Shown: positions 33,876 through 42,249 of the stretch, in pieces | Layout: each line of letters starts with the position of its first letter | Numbering within the stretch: position 1 is the first letter of the stretch | NCBI GenBank assembly: GCA_030645675.1 | Contig: JAUSLQ010000131.1 | Span: forward strand, 1-46,741 | Direction: 5' to 3' | Source of the DNA: Actinomycetota bacterium | GTDB taxonomy: Bacteria > Actinomycetota > Acidimicrobiia > Acidimicrobiales > Ilumatobacteraceae | Length of the DNA: 46,741 nucleotides | Notes under the pieces: model-generated | What the model saw: the letters and a program-made list of their open reading frames with translations, nothing else | The model's database searches: none | Told to the model about the DNA's origin: nothing | Translations under genes and position numbers: made by a program

Positions 33876-36835
33876 TGTTGCCGGTGCTCGGTGCGCTGCG
33901 CCCGTGGGCAGACCCGGCGATCACATCGATCGGCCGGTTGCCGATGCACGTGCCGATCGCTCGCGCCGATCGCCGCTCGCTGGACGGCGAGTGGTCGTTC
34001 GCGCTGTATCCGCACCCCGACGAAGTGCCCGAGGCTGCTCTCACAGGCCCGAGACCGGCTGCGACGATCGAGGTGCCCGGCAACTGGACGATGCAAGGCA
34101 CCGGCGACGTTCCGCATTACACCAACGTGCAGATGCCGTTCTCCGGCCCTCCACCGCGGCTGCCCCAACGGCTGCCCACGGGTGTGCACCGGCGGTCGGT
34201 GAAGCTGCCCGCGGCGTGGCGCCGCCGGCAGGTCGTGCTGCACGTGGCCGGCGCCGAGAGCGTGCACGCGGTCTACGTCAACGGCGCGTTCGCCGGCTAC
34301 GGCACCGACAGCCGGCTGCCCAGCGAGTACGACGTCACCGCCCAGCTGCGGCCTGGTGCCAACGAGATCGCGATCGTCGTGCTGCGCTACAGCGCGCACA
34401 GCTACGTGGAAGACCAGGACCAGTGGTGGATGGCAGGCCTGCACCGCTCGGTGCACCTCGAGGCGCGGCCGTTGGTGCACGTGGCCGACGTGCGCTGCAC
34501 CACCGACTTCGAGCCGGCGACGGGCGCCGGCTCTGTGCGCGTGGTCGCCGAGGTGGCGTTCGTCGCGCAGCCGCGGGCCGGCTGGTCCGTGCGCACCACG
34601 CTGCGCGGCCCGACGGGCCGTGCGGTCGGGGCGCCACTGACGGCCGCGGTGCCGCACGCGTTCGAGCAGCCGTACATCTTCGGTGGGCACATCGTGGTCG
34701 CCGAGTGGGCGGTGCCCGGCGCTGCCGCGTGGTCGGCCGAGACGCCGCACTTGTACGAGGTGCAGTGCGAGCTGATCGATGCGAAGGGTGCGGTGGCCGA
34801 CACGGTCACCCAGCGGGTGGGCGTGCGGCGCGTGTGCGTGCAGGGCCGCCGGCTGCTGGTGAACGGGCAGCCGATCTGGATCTTCGGCGTCAACCGCCAC
34901 GACCACCACCCCGATCGCGGCACGGCCGTCACCGAGGCCGACATGCGTTGCGATCTGATGGCCATGCGCGCCCACAACATCACCGCCGTGCGCACCAGCC
35001 ACTACCCGAACGACTCGGCGTTCTACGCACTGTGCGACGAGCTGGGCATGTACGTGGTCGACGAGGCCAACATCGAGAGCCACGCCTACAACGTCAGCCT
35101 CTGCGACGACCCCCGCTACCGCCCGGCCTTCCTGGAGCGCGGTGCACGCATGGTGCAGCGCGACCGCAACCACCCGTCGGTGATCCTGTGGAGCCTGGGC
35201 AACGAGTCGGGCTACGGCGCCAACCACACCGCACTGGCCGCGTGGGTGCGCGAGGCCGACCCCACCCGCCCGCTGCACTACGAGGGGGCGATCTTCCACG
35301 GCGACCAGGTGCCCGAGGGCGCCGTCCGCCGAGCGGGCACGATGGCCAACTGGGTCGATGGCGGCCTGGCGGCCAGCGACATCGTCTGCCCGATGTACCC
35401 CCCGATCGACGCCATCCGCCGCTACGGCGACACCGGGCTGGGCACCCGCCCGCTGATCATGTGCGAGTACAGCCACGCAATGGGCAACTCGAACGGTTCG
35501 CTGGCCGACTACTGGCAGGCGATCACCACCACCCCCGGCCTGCAGGGCGGGTTCATCTGGGAGTGGATGGACCACGGCCTGCGCCGGCAGCTGCCCGACG
35601 GCAGCACGCGGCTGGCCTACGGCGGCGACTTCGGCGATGCGCCCCACGACGGCAACTTCGTGGCCGACGGGCTGATGTCGTCCGACGGGGTGCCCCACCC
35701 GGCGATGCGGGAAGTGGCCTGGGTCTACCGCCCGGTGACGGTGTCGCTGAAGGGCGGCGGCGACGATCGCCGGCTGGAGGTGCGCAACCGCCAGTCGTTC
35801 GTCGGGCTGGAGGGTCTGGCCGCCACCTGGGAGTTGTGGCGCGAGGACAGGATGGTGCGCCGCGGCCGCCTGCGCGTGCCGAAGGTGCCGCCGCGTGGGG
35901 CGGTGCAGGTGCCGGTGCCGGGCGGCATGCCCAAGCCGCACGGCGACGTGCACCTGACGGTGCGGTGGCACAGCACGCACGACCAGTGGTTCGCGCCCGC
36001 GGGCCACCTGGTGGCCTGGGATCAGTTGGTGCTGCGGCAAGCGCGTGCGCCCCGCATGCCGGCCCTGCCCTCGGGGCGCAGCGCGACTGGAGACGCGGCG
36101 GGCGGGCGGTGCTCGCTCGACGAACTGCTGGTGCTGTCCGTGGAGCTCGCGCTGTGGCGGGCTGCCATCGACAACGACGGGTACAAGCTGCTGCCCGATC
36201 TCTCGGAGCGGCTGGGCGTGGGCGGCCAGGCGCTGAACCGCTGGGTGGCTGCCGGCGTGCATCGCCTGCCGGCCGACGAACTGGTGCAGCACGAGGTGCG
36301 CCGCCTGGTCGGCGCGGATGGGCACGCGGCCAGGTATCACCACCGCGTGGTGGTGCCCGAGGCGCTGGCCGACCTGCCGCGCGTGGGCGTGCGGTTCGCA
36401 CTGCCCGGGCGGTTCCGTGCGCTGCGCTGGTGTGGCTTCGGCCCGCACGAGAACTACCCCGATCGCCGCGCGTCGGCGATGTTCGGGGTCTGGGAGGGCG
36501 AGCCCGACCGGCAGCCGTACCTCGTGCCCCAGGAGTTCGGGCTGCGCACCGGCGTGCGGTGGCTGGAGTGCGCCGACCCTGCCGCCGGCCAGACCGTGCG
36601 CATCGAAGCGCTGGGGTCGCCGTTGCACATCTCGGCCACCCACCACCGCGCCGAAGACCTGTTCGCCGCGGCGAACGAAGCCGATCTGGTGGCGCGCGAC
36701 GAGCTGGTGGTGCACCTCGATGTCGCCCACCGCGGGCTGGGGACGGCCAGCTGCGGGCCCGACGTGCTGCCGCAGTACCGCCTGCCTGCCGGCGAGTACG
36801 GGTTCGCGTACTCCATCACGCTGCTGCAGCCGTAG
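33875..36835 (+). CDS. GH2 beta-galactosidase (LacZ type)
   Basis: 986 residues, near the 1024 of E. coli LacZ. Domains in order: jelly-roll (RRSLDGEWSFALYPHP, VPGNWTMQGTGDVPHYTNVQMPF), beta-sandwich, TIM barrel, sandwich and the C-terminal Bgal small-chain domain (LRWCGFGPHENYPDRR). The barrel has FGVNRHDHHPDRG, acid/base E444 in LGNESGYG and nucleophile E531 in MCEYSHAMGNSNG. It hydrolyses beta-galactosides in the cytoplasm. The 1-nt stop/start overlap with the GH36 gene suggests joint degradation of mixed galactosides. No permease or regulator accompanies the pair, so uptake must be encoded elsewhere. Confidence 0.93.
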   Translation: MLPVLGALRPWADPAITSIGRLPMHVPIARADRRSLDGEWSFALYPHPDEVPEAALTGPRPAATIEVPGNWTMQGTGDVPHYTNVQMPFSGPPPRLPQRLPTGVHRRSVKLPAAWRRRQVVLHVAGAESVHAVYVNGAFAGYGTDSRLPSEYDVTAQLRPGANEIAIVVLRYSAHSYVEDQDQWWMAGLHRSVHLEARPLVHVADVRCTTDFEPATGAGSVRVVAEVAFVAQPRAGWSVRTTLRGPTGRAVGAPLTAAVPHAFEQPYIFGGHIVVAEWAVPGAAAWSAETPHLYEVQCELIDAKGAVADTVTQRVGVRRVCVQGRRLLVNGQPIWIFGVNRHDHHPDRGTAVTEADMRCDLMAMRAHNITAVRTSHYPNDSAFYALCDELGMYVVDEANIESHAYNVSLCDDPRYRPAFLERGARMVQRDRNHPSVILWSLGNESGYGANHTALAAWVREADPTRPLHYEGAIFHGDQVPEGAVRRAGTMANWVDGGLAASDIVCPMYPPIDAIRRYGDTGLGTRPLIMCEYSHAMGNSNGSLADYWQAITTTPGLQGGFIWEWMDHGLRRQLPDGSTRLAYGGDFGDAPHDGNFVADGLMSSDGVPHPAMREVAWVYRPVTVSLKGGGDDRRLEVRNRQSFVGLEGLAATWELWREDRMVRRGRLRVPKVPPRGAVQVPVPGGMPKPHGDVHLTVRWHSTHDQWFAPAGHLVAWDQLVLRQARAPRMPALPSGRSATGDAAGGRCSLDELLVLSVELALWRAAIDNDGYKLLPDLSERLGVGGQALNRWVAAGVHRLPADELVQHEVRRLVGADGHAARYHHRVVVPEALADLPRVGVRFALPGRFRALRWCGFGPHENYPDRRASAMFGVWEGEPDRQPYLVPQEFGLRTGVRWLECADPAAGQTVRIEALGSPLHISATHHRAEDLFAAANEADLVARDELVVHLDVAHRGLGTASCGPDVLPQYRLPAGEYGFAYSITLLQP

Positions 36836-36844
36836 CTCCCTGGC

Positions 36845-36863
36845 CGGCCGGTAACTCCGGCCG
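36845..36863 (+). terminator. Stem-loop after the galactosidase genes
   Basis: CGGCCGG-TAACT-CCGGCCG forms a 7-bp all-GC stem with a 5-nt loop starting 9 nt after the beta-galactosidase stop. There is no U-run, so it is at most an atypical intrinsic terminator. Confidence 0.4.
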
Positions 36864-36882
36864 CATGCGCGAGGGGCAGCCG

Positions 36883-36888
36883 TACACT
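36883..36888 (+). promoter_or_regulatory. -10 box of probable leaderless transcript (gatCAB)
   Basis: TACACT ends 8 nt before the GTG of gatC; the same hexamer is used before the ferredoxin gene. No Shine-Dalgarno sequence is seen. Confidence 0.45.
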
Positions 36889-36896
36889 GCACCGCT

Positions 36897-37199
36897 GTGT
36901 CTGACCGCATATCCGCTGACGTTGTGGCCAAGGTCGCCCGGCTCGCCCGGCTCGCCCTGGCCCCCGACGAGATCGAGCGCATGACCGCCCAGCTGGACGG
37001 AATGCTCGAACACTTCGCCGATGTCGATGCCCTCGACCTCACCGACGTCGCCCCGATGACCCAGCCGTTCCCGCTGGTCAACGTGTTCCGTGCGGATGTC
37101 GTGCAGCCGTGCCTGGACCGCGAGGAAGTGCTGGCAGCTGCCCCGGCCTCCGAAGACGGCCGCTTCCGTGTGCCGCCCACCGTCGGGCTGGAGGGCTGA
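36897..37199 (+). CDS. gatC: Glutamyl/aspartyl-tRNA amidotransferase subunit C
   Basis: 100 residues from GTG. SADVVAKVARLARLALAPDEIERMTAQLDGMLEHFADVDALDLTDVAPM is the usual GatC helix pair, followed by the extended wrap segment with RADVVQPCLDREEVLAAAP. GatC stabilises the GatA-GatB complex, which converts Glu-tRNA(Gln) and Asp-tRNA(Asn) to the amidated forms, so the organism probably uses indirect tRNA amidation. The stop shares one base with the gatA start. Length is normal. Confidence 0.95.
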   Translation: MSDRISADVVAKVARLARLALAPDEIERMTAQLDGMLEHFADVDALDLTDVAPMTQPFPLVNVFRADVVQPCLDREEVLAAAPASEDGRFRVPPTVGLEG

Positions 37200-38638
37200 T
37201 GACGGCTGACGGCACATCCACTCCCTCGGCCGCGGCAGTTGCCGCAGCAGTTCGCTCCGGCGCCACCAAGGCTGCCGACGTCGTCGAGCAGCACCTGGCC
37301 GCCATCGCCGCCCGCGAGCCCGAGATCCACGCGTTCAACACCGTGCTGGCCGAGCAGGCCCGCGAGCGGGCGGCACAGATCGATGCATCGGTCGCCGCCG
37401 GCAACGACCCCGGCCCGCTGGCCGGCGTGACGGTGGCCCTGAAGGACAACATGTGCACCCGCGGCGTGCCCACCACGTGCTCGTCGAAGATCCTCGACGG
37501 ATGGAAGCCGCCCTACGACGCGACGGTCGTGAACATGCTGCGCGACGCCGGAGCCATCATCGTCGGCAAGACCAACCTCGACGAGTTCGCGATGGGCAGC
37601 AGCACCGAGAACTCGGCGTTCGGCCCCACCCGCAACCCGCACGACACCAGCCGCGTGCCCGGCGGCAGCAGTGGTGGCAGCGCCGCGGCAGTGGCCGCCG
37701 GTTTCAGCCAGATCGCCCTCGGCAGCGACACCGGCGGCTCCATCCGCCAGCCCGCCGCCCTGTGCGGCGTGGTCGGCGTGAAGCCCACGTACGGCTACGT
37801 CAGCCGCTACGGCCTGGTGGCGTTCGCCAGCAGCCTCGACCAGATCGGTCCGTTCGCCAGCAGCGTGGAAGACGCGGCGCTGATGCTCGACGTCATCGGC
37901 GGCCACGACCCGCACGACAGCACCAGCATCCCGCAGCGGCACCCTTCGCTCACCGAAGCGATCCAGCAGGGCGTGGAAGGGCTGCGCGTCGGCCGCATCA
38001 CCGACCTGCCCGAAGGCGCCGACCCCGACGTGCAAGAGCGGCTGGACGCCGCGTTCGAAGCGCTGCGTGCCGCCGGCGCCACCATCGTCGACGTGCAGGT
38101 GCCGGCGTTCACGTTCGGCCTCACCGCCTACTACCTCATCGCCCCGGCAGAGGCCAGCAGCAACCTCGCCCGCTACGACGGCGTGCGCTACGGCTTGCGG
38201 GTGGATGCCGCCGACACCAACGAGATGTACGGCGTCACCCGCGCCGCCGGCTTCGGCGACGAGGTGAAGCGGCGCATCATGCTCGGCACCTACGCCCTCA
38301 GCGCCGGCTACTACGACGCCTACTACGGCAAGGCGCTGAAGGTGCGCCGCCTGATCCACGACGACTTCGAGCGGGCCTACCAGCAAGCCGACGTGCTGCT
38401 GACGCCCACGTCGCCCAGCGTCGCGTTCAAGTTCGGCTCGAAGGGCGACAACCCGTTCGCGATGTACCTCTGCGACACCTACACCATCCCCACCAACCTG
38501 GCCGGCCATCCGGGCATGAGCGTGCCGTTCGGCACCGGCGCCGAGGGCCTGCCGGTGGGTGTGCAGGTGCTGGCCGGCACCCTGCAGGAGCCCGTGATGT
38601 TCCGTGCCGCCGCTGCACTGGAAAGGGCACTCTCATGA
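37199..38638 (+). CDS. gatA: Glutamyl/aspartyl-tRNA amidotransferase subunit A
   Basis: 479 residues. The amidase-signature triad is complete and spaced as in Staphylococcus GatA: K82 in VALKDN, S157 in GGSSGGS, and S181 in GSDTGGSIRQPAA. GatA releases ammonia from glutamine and channels it to GatB. GKTNLDEFAMGSSTENSAFG and YGYVSRYGLVAFASSLDQIGPF are typical. The ATG at 37199 shares a base with the gatC stop, and the 3' end overlaps gatB by 4 nt, giving a tightly coupled operon. Confidence 0.96.
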   Translation: MTADGTSTPSAAAVAAAVRSGATKAADVVEQHLAAIAAREPEIHAFNTVLAEQARERAAQIDASVAAGNDPGPLAGVTVALKDNMCTRGVPTTCSSKILDGWKPPYDATVVNMLRDAGAIIVGKTNLDEFAMGSSTENSAFGPTRNPHDTSRVPGGSSGGSAAAVAAGFSQIALGSDTGGSIRQPAALCGVVGVKPTYGYVSRYGLVAFASSLDQIGPFASSVEDAALMLDVIGGHDPHDSTSIPQRHPSLTEAIQQGVEGLRVGRITDLPEGADPDVQERLDAAFEALRAAGATIVDVQVPAFTFGLTAYYLIAPAEASSNLARYDGVRYGLRVDAADTNEMYGVTRAAGFGDEVKRRIMLGTYALSAGYYDAYYGKALKVRRLIHDDFERAYQQADVLLTPTSPSVAFKFGSKGDNPFAMYLCDTYTIPTNLAGHPGMSVPFGTGAEGLPVGVQVLAGTLQEPVMFRAAAALERALS

Positions 38639-40074
38639 GCAGCTACGACGGTCTGCCCGGCGACTGGGAACTGGTCGTCGGCCTGGAGGTGCACGTCGAG
38701 CTGGCCACCGCCACGAAGCTGTTCAGCGGTAGCCCGAACCGCTTCGGCGACGAGCCGAACACCAACATCGACCCCGTCACGCTGGGCCTGCCAGGCGCGC
38801 TGCCGGTGCTGAACGAGCACGCCGTCGAGCTGGCCATGCGCATCGGCCTGGCGCTGAACTGCACGGTGCAGCCCAGCACGTTCCACCGCAAGAACTACTT
38901 CTACCCCGACATGCCCAAGGCGTACCAGGTCAGCCAGTACGACCAGCCGCTGAACGTCGACGGCTACCTCGATCTGCCCAACGGCGTGCGGGTGGGCATC
39001 GAGCGCGCGCACATGGAGGAAGACGCCGGCAAGAGCACCCACGTCGGCGGCTCGGGTGGCCGCGTGCACGGCGCCACCGCCTCCCTCATCGACCTCAACC
39101 GCGCCGGCGTGCCGCTGGTGGAGATCGTCAGCAAGCCCGACATCCGCAGCGCCGACGACGCCCGTGCATGTGTCGGCGAGCTGCGCGCGATCCTGCTGGC
39201 CGTCGGTGCCAGCGACGCGAAGATGGAGGAAGGCAGCATGCGCGTGGATGCCAACGTCAGCGTGCACAAGCCGGGTACTCCGTTCGGCACCCGCTGCGAG
39301 ATCAAGAACGTCAACAGCGTGCGCAGCGTCGGCCGCGCCATCGAGTACGAGGCTCGCCGCCAGATCGACCTGCTGGAGAGCGGCGACAAGGTCGTCCAGC
39401 AGACCCGCCACTGGGACGAAGGTGACGGCCGCACGCACACCCTGCGCAGCAAGGAAGACGCCGACGACTACCGCTACTTCCTGGAGCCGGATCTCGTACC
39501 TCTCGCGCCGTCGGCGGAGTGGGTCGAGCGCGTTCGCGCCGCGTTGCCGATGCTGCCTGCCGCTCGGCGCGCCCGGCTCTCCGAGGCCACCGGTCAGGCG
39601 GCCGACAGCGAGGCCGTCACCAGCGTGGTCGAGCGCGGCCAGGACGACTACGTGCTCGCCGTTGCTGCGGCCGGCGGCAACGCCGCTCGCGCGCTGGTGC
39701 ACGTGAAGGAAGCGTTCGCCGAGCAGGGCACCTCCCCGCAGGTGCCCGCCGCCGATCTGGCCGCGCTGAGCCTGCTGGAGGTGGGCGGCACGCTCACAGC
39801 CACCCAGGCCAAGGCCGTGCTGGCCGAGATCGTCGCCAACGGTGGCGGCGACGCAGCTGCCATCGCGTCGGCAAAGGGCTTCGAGGCCATCGACACGTCG
39901 TCGCTGGAATGCTTCGTCGACGAGGCGATCGCCGCCGACCCCGACGCGTGGCAGAAGTTCTGCAACGGCGACGGCAAGGCGATGGGTGCGCTGGTCGGCC
40001 TGGTGATGAAGGCCAGCAAGGGCAAGGCCGACGGCAAGACGGTGACGGCGCTGCTCAACCAGAAGAAGGGCTGA
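38635..40074 (+). CDS. gatB: Glutamyl/aspartyl-tRNA amidotransferase subunit B
   Basis: 479 residues. WELVVGLEVHVELATATKLFSGSP opens the catalytic cradle; YFYPDMPKAYQVSQYDQPL, IERAHMEEDAGKSTH, LIDLNRAGVPLVEIVSKPD and MRVDANVSV are GatB signatures. The C-terminal YqeY-like tail ends GALVGLVMKASKGKADGKTVTALL, which binds tRNA. GatB phosphorylates the misacylated tRNA carboxylate and amidates it. The ATG overlaps the gatA stop by 4 nt. Its last 20 nt overlap the 3' end of the histidine kinase gene on the other strand. Confidence 0.96.
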   Translation: MSSYDGLPGDWELVVGLEVHVELATATKLFSGSPNRFGDEPNTNIDPVTLGLPGALPVLNEHAVELAMRIGLALNCTVQPSTFHRKNYFYPDMPKAYQVSQYDQPLNVDGYLDLPNGVRVGIERAHMEEDAGKSTHVGGSGGRVHGATASLIDLNRAGVPLVEIVSKPDIRSADDARACVGELRAILLAVGASDAKMEEGSMRVDANVSVHKPGTPFGTRCEIKNVNSVRSVGRAIEYEARRQIDLLESGDKVVQQTRHWDEGDGRTHTLRSKEDADDYRYFLEPDLVPLAPSAEWVERVRAALPMLPAARRARLSEATGQAADSEAVTSVVERGQDDYVLAVAAAGGNAARALVHVKEAFAEQGTSPQVPAADLAALSLLEVGGTLTATQAKAVLAEIVANGGGDAAAIASAKGFEAIDTSSLECFVDEAIAADPDAWQKFCNGDGKAMGALVGLVMKASKGKADGKTVTALLNQKKG

Positions 40075-41503
40075 CCGCCGCGTCGGTGGCTGGGTCGTTG
40101 GTGGCCGGGTCGTTGGTGGCCGGGTCGTTGGTGTCTGGGTCCGTGGTGGCCGGTGCAGGCAGTGCGATGACGAACCGGCAGCCGCGGCCCGCTTGCGTGT
40201 GCACCACGATGCGGCCGCCGTGGGCTTCCACGTTCGACTGCGCGATCGCCAGTCCCATCCCGCTGCCGCCGGTGTGCCGCGATCGCGACTGCTCGCCGCG
40301 GTAGAAGCGCTCGAACGCGTGGGCGGCCACCTCCGGCGTCATGCCCGGGCCGTGGTCGGTCACCTCGATCGCGACGCCGGAGGCCTCGCGGCGGCCGACC
40401 ACCTCGATGGGCGTGCCGGGTGGAGTGTGCACGAGCGCGTTGTGCACCACTGCGGCCACCACCTGGTGCAGCCGCTGCCGGTCGGCCGAGCACGGCAGCG
40501 ATGGATGGGCAACGAGCGTGATCGAGCGTTCGGGCTGCACCACACGGGCGTCGGCAACCACGTCGTGCAGCACCTCGGCGGCGTCGATCGCGGCCAGCTG
40601 CATCTTCATGCCCCGATCGAGGTTGGTCAGCAGCAGCAGGTCGTTGACGATCGAGGTCATCCGCTCGGCCTCGCCGCTGACGCGGCGCATCGCGTCGTCC
40701 AGCCGTGACGGGTCGTGCAGCCCACCGGCCTGGTACAGGTCGGCGTAGCCGCGAATGGATGTGAGTGGCGTGCGCAGCTCGTGCGACGCGTCGGCCACGA
40801 ACTGGCGCAGGCGGTGGTCGGCCACGTCGCGCTCGTCGAGCATGGTGTTGAACGCGCGGGCGAGGTGGCCGGCCTCGGTGCCGCCGGGGTAGGCGGCCAT
40901 CCTGCGCCCCTTCTCGCCGGCGGTGATGGCGTCGGCGGCGGCAGTCATCTCGTTGATCGGCTTCACGCCCAGGCGCACCACCCAGCCGGCGATCAGCGCG
41001 ATCACGGCCAGCACCGCCAGCCCGCCGACACCGGTGGCGATCAGCAGCCGCTGATACGCCGCGTCGGTCGACTCCAGCGACAGCGCGACCACCTCCCAGC
41101 CGGTGCGGCCCGGCCGGGTGGCGATCATCACGCGGAAGCGTTCGTCAGTGCCCACGCCTGCCACGGTGAACGGAGGGGGCGCTCCGCGACGCATGTGGCT
41201 CATTGCATCCTGCGGGGAGACGGCCGGCGACCCGCTGGTCGGCCCCGGAACGATGGTGGTCAGCAGGCCGTCGGGGGCCAGGTGGCCCACGTAGAGCTTG
41301 CTCAGTGCCGCGCCCTGCCCCGGCGGCAACGGTGCCGGGTTGTCGCCCAGCAGGCTCAGCGCGGCCGGCATCGAGCTCTGCAGGTCGCGGTCCAGCTGCT
41401 GGGTGAGGTAGCGCTGCTGGGTGGTGGCCACCAGGTAGCCGCTGATCGCGAAGGCGACTGCGATCGCGCCGAGGCCGGCGTAGAGGCGCGTGCGCAGCCT
41501 CAC
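40055..41503 (-). CDS. Sensor histidine kinase
   Basis: 482 residues from the GTG at 41503, overlapping the response-regulator stop by 2 nt. Membrane helix 1 is AGLGAIAVAFAISGYLVA, then an external sensor of ~130 residues, helix 2 LLIATGVGGLAVLAVIALIAGWVV, a HAMP domain, the H-box FVADASHELRTPLTSIRGYADL, N-box VVHNALVH, and G-boxes DHGPGM and GGSGMGLAI. All catalytic boxes are intact. The C-terminal tail carries the unit NDPAT three times, from a 15-bp DNA repeat. It is partnered with the adjacent OmpR-type regulator and resembles actinobacterial PhoR/TcrY-like kinases. Confidence 0.92.
   Translation of the reverse strand: MRLRTRLYAGLGAIAVAFAISGYLVATTQQRYLTQQLDRDLQSSMPAALSLLGDNPAPLPPGQGAALSKLYVGHLAPDGLLTTIVPGPTSGSPAVSPQDAMSHMRRGAPPPFTVAGVGTDERFRVMIATRPGRTGWEVVALSLESTDAAYQRLLIATGVGGLAVLAVIALIAGWVVRLGVKPINEMTAAADAITAGEKGRRMAAYPGGTEAGHLARAFNTMLDERDVADHRLRQFVADASHELRTPLTSIRGYADLYQAGGLHDPSRLDDAMRRVSGEAERMTSIVNDLLLLTNLDRGMKMQLAAIDAAEVLHDVVADARVVQPERSITLVAHPSLPCSADRQRLHQVVAAVVHNALVHTPPGTPIEVVGRREASGVAIEVTDHGPGMTPEVAAHAFERFYRGEQSRSRHTGGSGMGLAIAQSNVEAHGGRIVVHTQAGRGCRFVIALPAPATTDPDTNDPATNDPATNDPATDAAVSPSSG
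40092..40151 (-). repeat. 15-bp tandem repeat in the kinase C-terminus
   Basis: Four 15-bp units (GGGTCGTTGGTGGCC and variants on the plus strand) encode the DPAT/NDPAT tail of the histidine kinase. Units 1 and 2 are identical and the last two are diverged. Unit length is a multiple of three, so copy changes keep the frame. Confidence 0.75.
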
Positions 41504-42243
41504 CCGTCGACCCGCAGGCAGTAGCCCACGCCGCGCACCGTGTGCAGCAGCTTGGGCTCGACGGTGTCGATCTTGCGTCGCAGGTAGCTCATGTACGTCT
41601 CCACCACGGAGGCGTCGCCGCCGAAGTCGTAGCTCCACACGTGATCGAGGATCTGGGCACGGGTCAGCACCCGGCCGGCGTTCACCAGCAGGTAGCGCAG
41701 CAACTTGAACTCGGTGGGCGACAACGTGACGGGCTGCCCGGCGCGCGTGACGCGATAGGCCGCTTGGTCCAGCTCCAGGTCGGCCAGGTGCAGCACGCTG
41801 CCCTCGTTGTCGATGCCGGCGTGGCGCAGCGCCACGCGCACGCGCGCCACCAGCTCGGCGATCGCGAACGGCTTCAGGATGTAGTCGTCGCCACCGATGG
41901 TGAGGCCGCGCACCCGGTCGTCGACCGTGTCGCGGGCGGTGAGGAACAGCACGGGGGTCTTCACCCCGTCGCTGCGCAGCCGGCGCAGCACCTCGAAGCC
42001 GTCGATGCCAGGCATCATCACGTCCAGCACGATCGCGTGCGGGAGGTAGCTGCGCACCATCGCCACCGCCTGATGGCCGTCGGTGGCCTTGGCGGTGTCG
42101 ATGCCGTCGAGCTGCAACGCCGACTCGACGAGGAAGGAGATGTTGTCCTCGTCGTCGACCACCAGCACCCGCGGCTTGGCCGCGGGTGGCTTGCCGGTCG
42201 GCGGTTGGGCTGGCCGCGGGTTGGCTGGCGTCACGGACGTCAT
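41500..42243 (-). CDS. OmpR/PhoP-type response regulator
   Basis: 247 residues. The receiver has VLVVDDEDN, the phosphorylation Asp in AIVLDVMMPGIDGFEVL, T in LTARD and K in YILKPF. The DNA-binding winged helix carries LSPTEFKLLRYLLVNAGRVLTRAQILDHVW and SVVETYMSYLRRKIDTVEPKLLHTVRGVGYCLR, very like mycobacterial PhoP. A Pro/Ala/Lys-rich stretch of ~24 residues precedes the receiver. It lies between the glycosyltransferase gene (6-nt gap) and the kinase gene. A direct repeat with the PhoP-box spacing lies upstream of the operon at 43488-43516, suggesting autoregulation. Confidence 0.93.
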   Translation of the reverse strand: MTSVTPANPRPAQPPTGKPPAAKPRVLVVDDEDNISFLVESALQLDGIDTAKATDGHQAVAMVRSYLPHAIVLDVMMPGIDGFEVLRRLRSDGVKTPVLFLTARDTVDDRVRGLTIGGDDYILKPFAIAELVARVRVALRHAGIDNEGSVLHLADLELDQAAYRVTRAGQPVTLSPTEFKLLRYLLVNAGRVLTRAQILDHVWSYDFGGDASVVETYMSYLRRKIDTVEPKLLHTVRGVGYCLRVDG

Positions 42244-42249
42244 TGTGGT

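Noticed and set aside
33557-38509. Very long open frame on the minus strand opposite the galactosidase and gatCA genes
   Set aside because: It shows no family motif and lies opposite well-supported genes. Long antisense frames are expected where third codon positions are almost all G or C.
40092-40151. CRISPR-like array
   Set aside because: Units are only 15 bp, contiguous with no spacers, and lie within the kinase reading frame.
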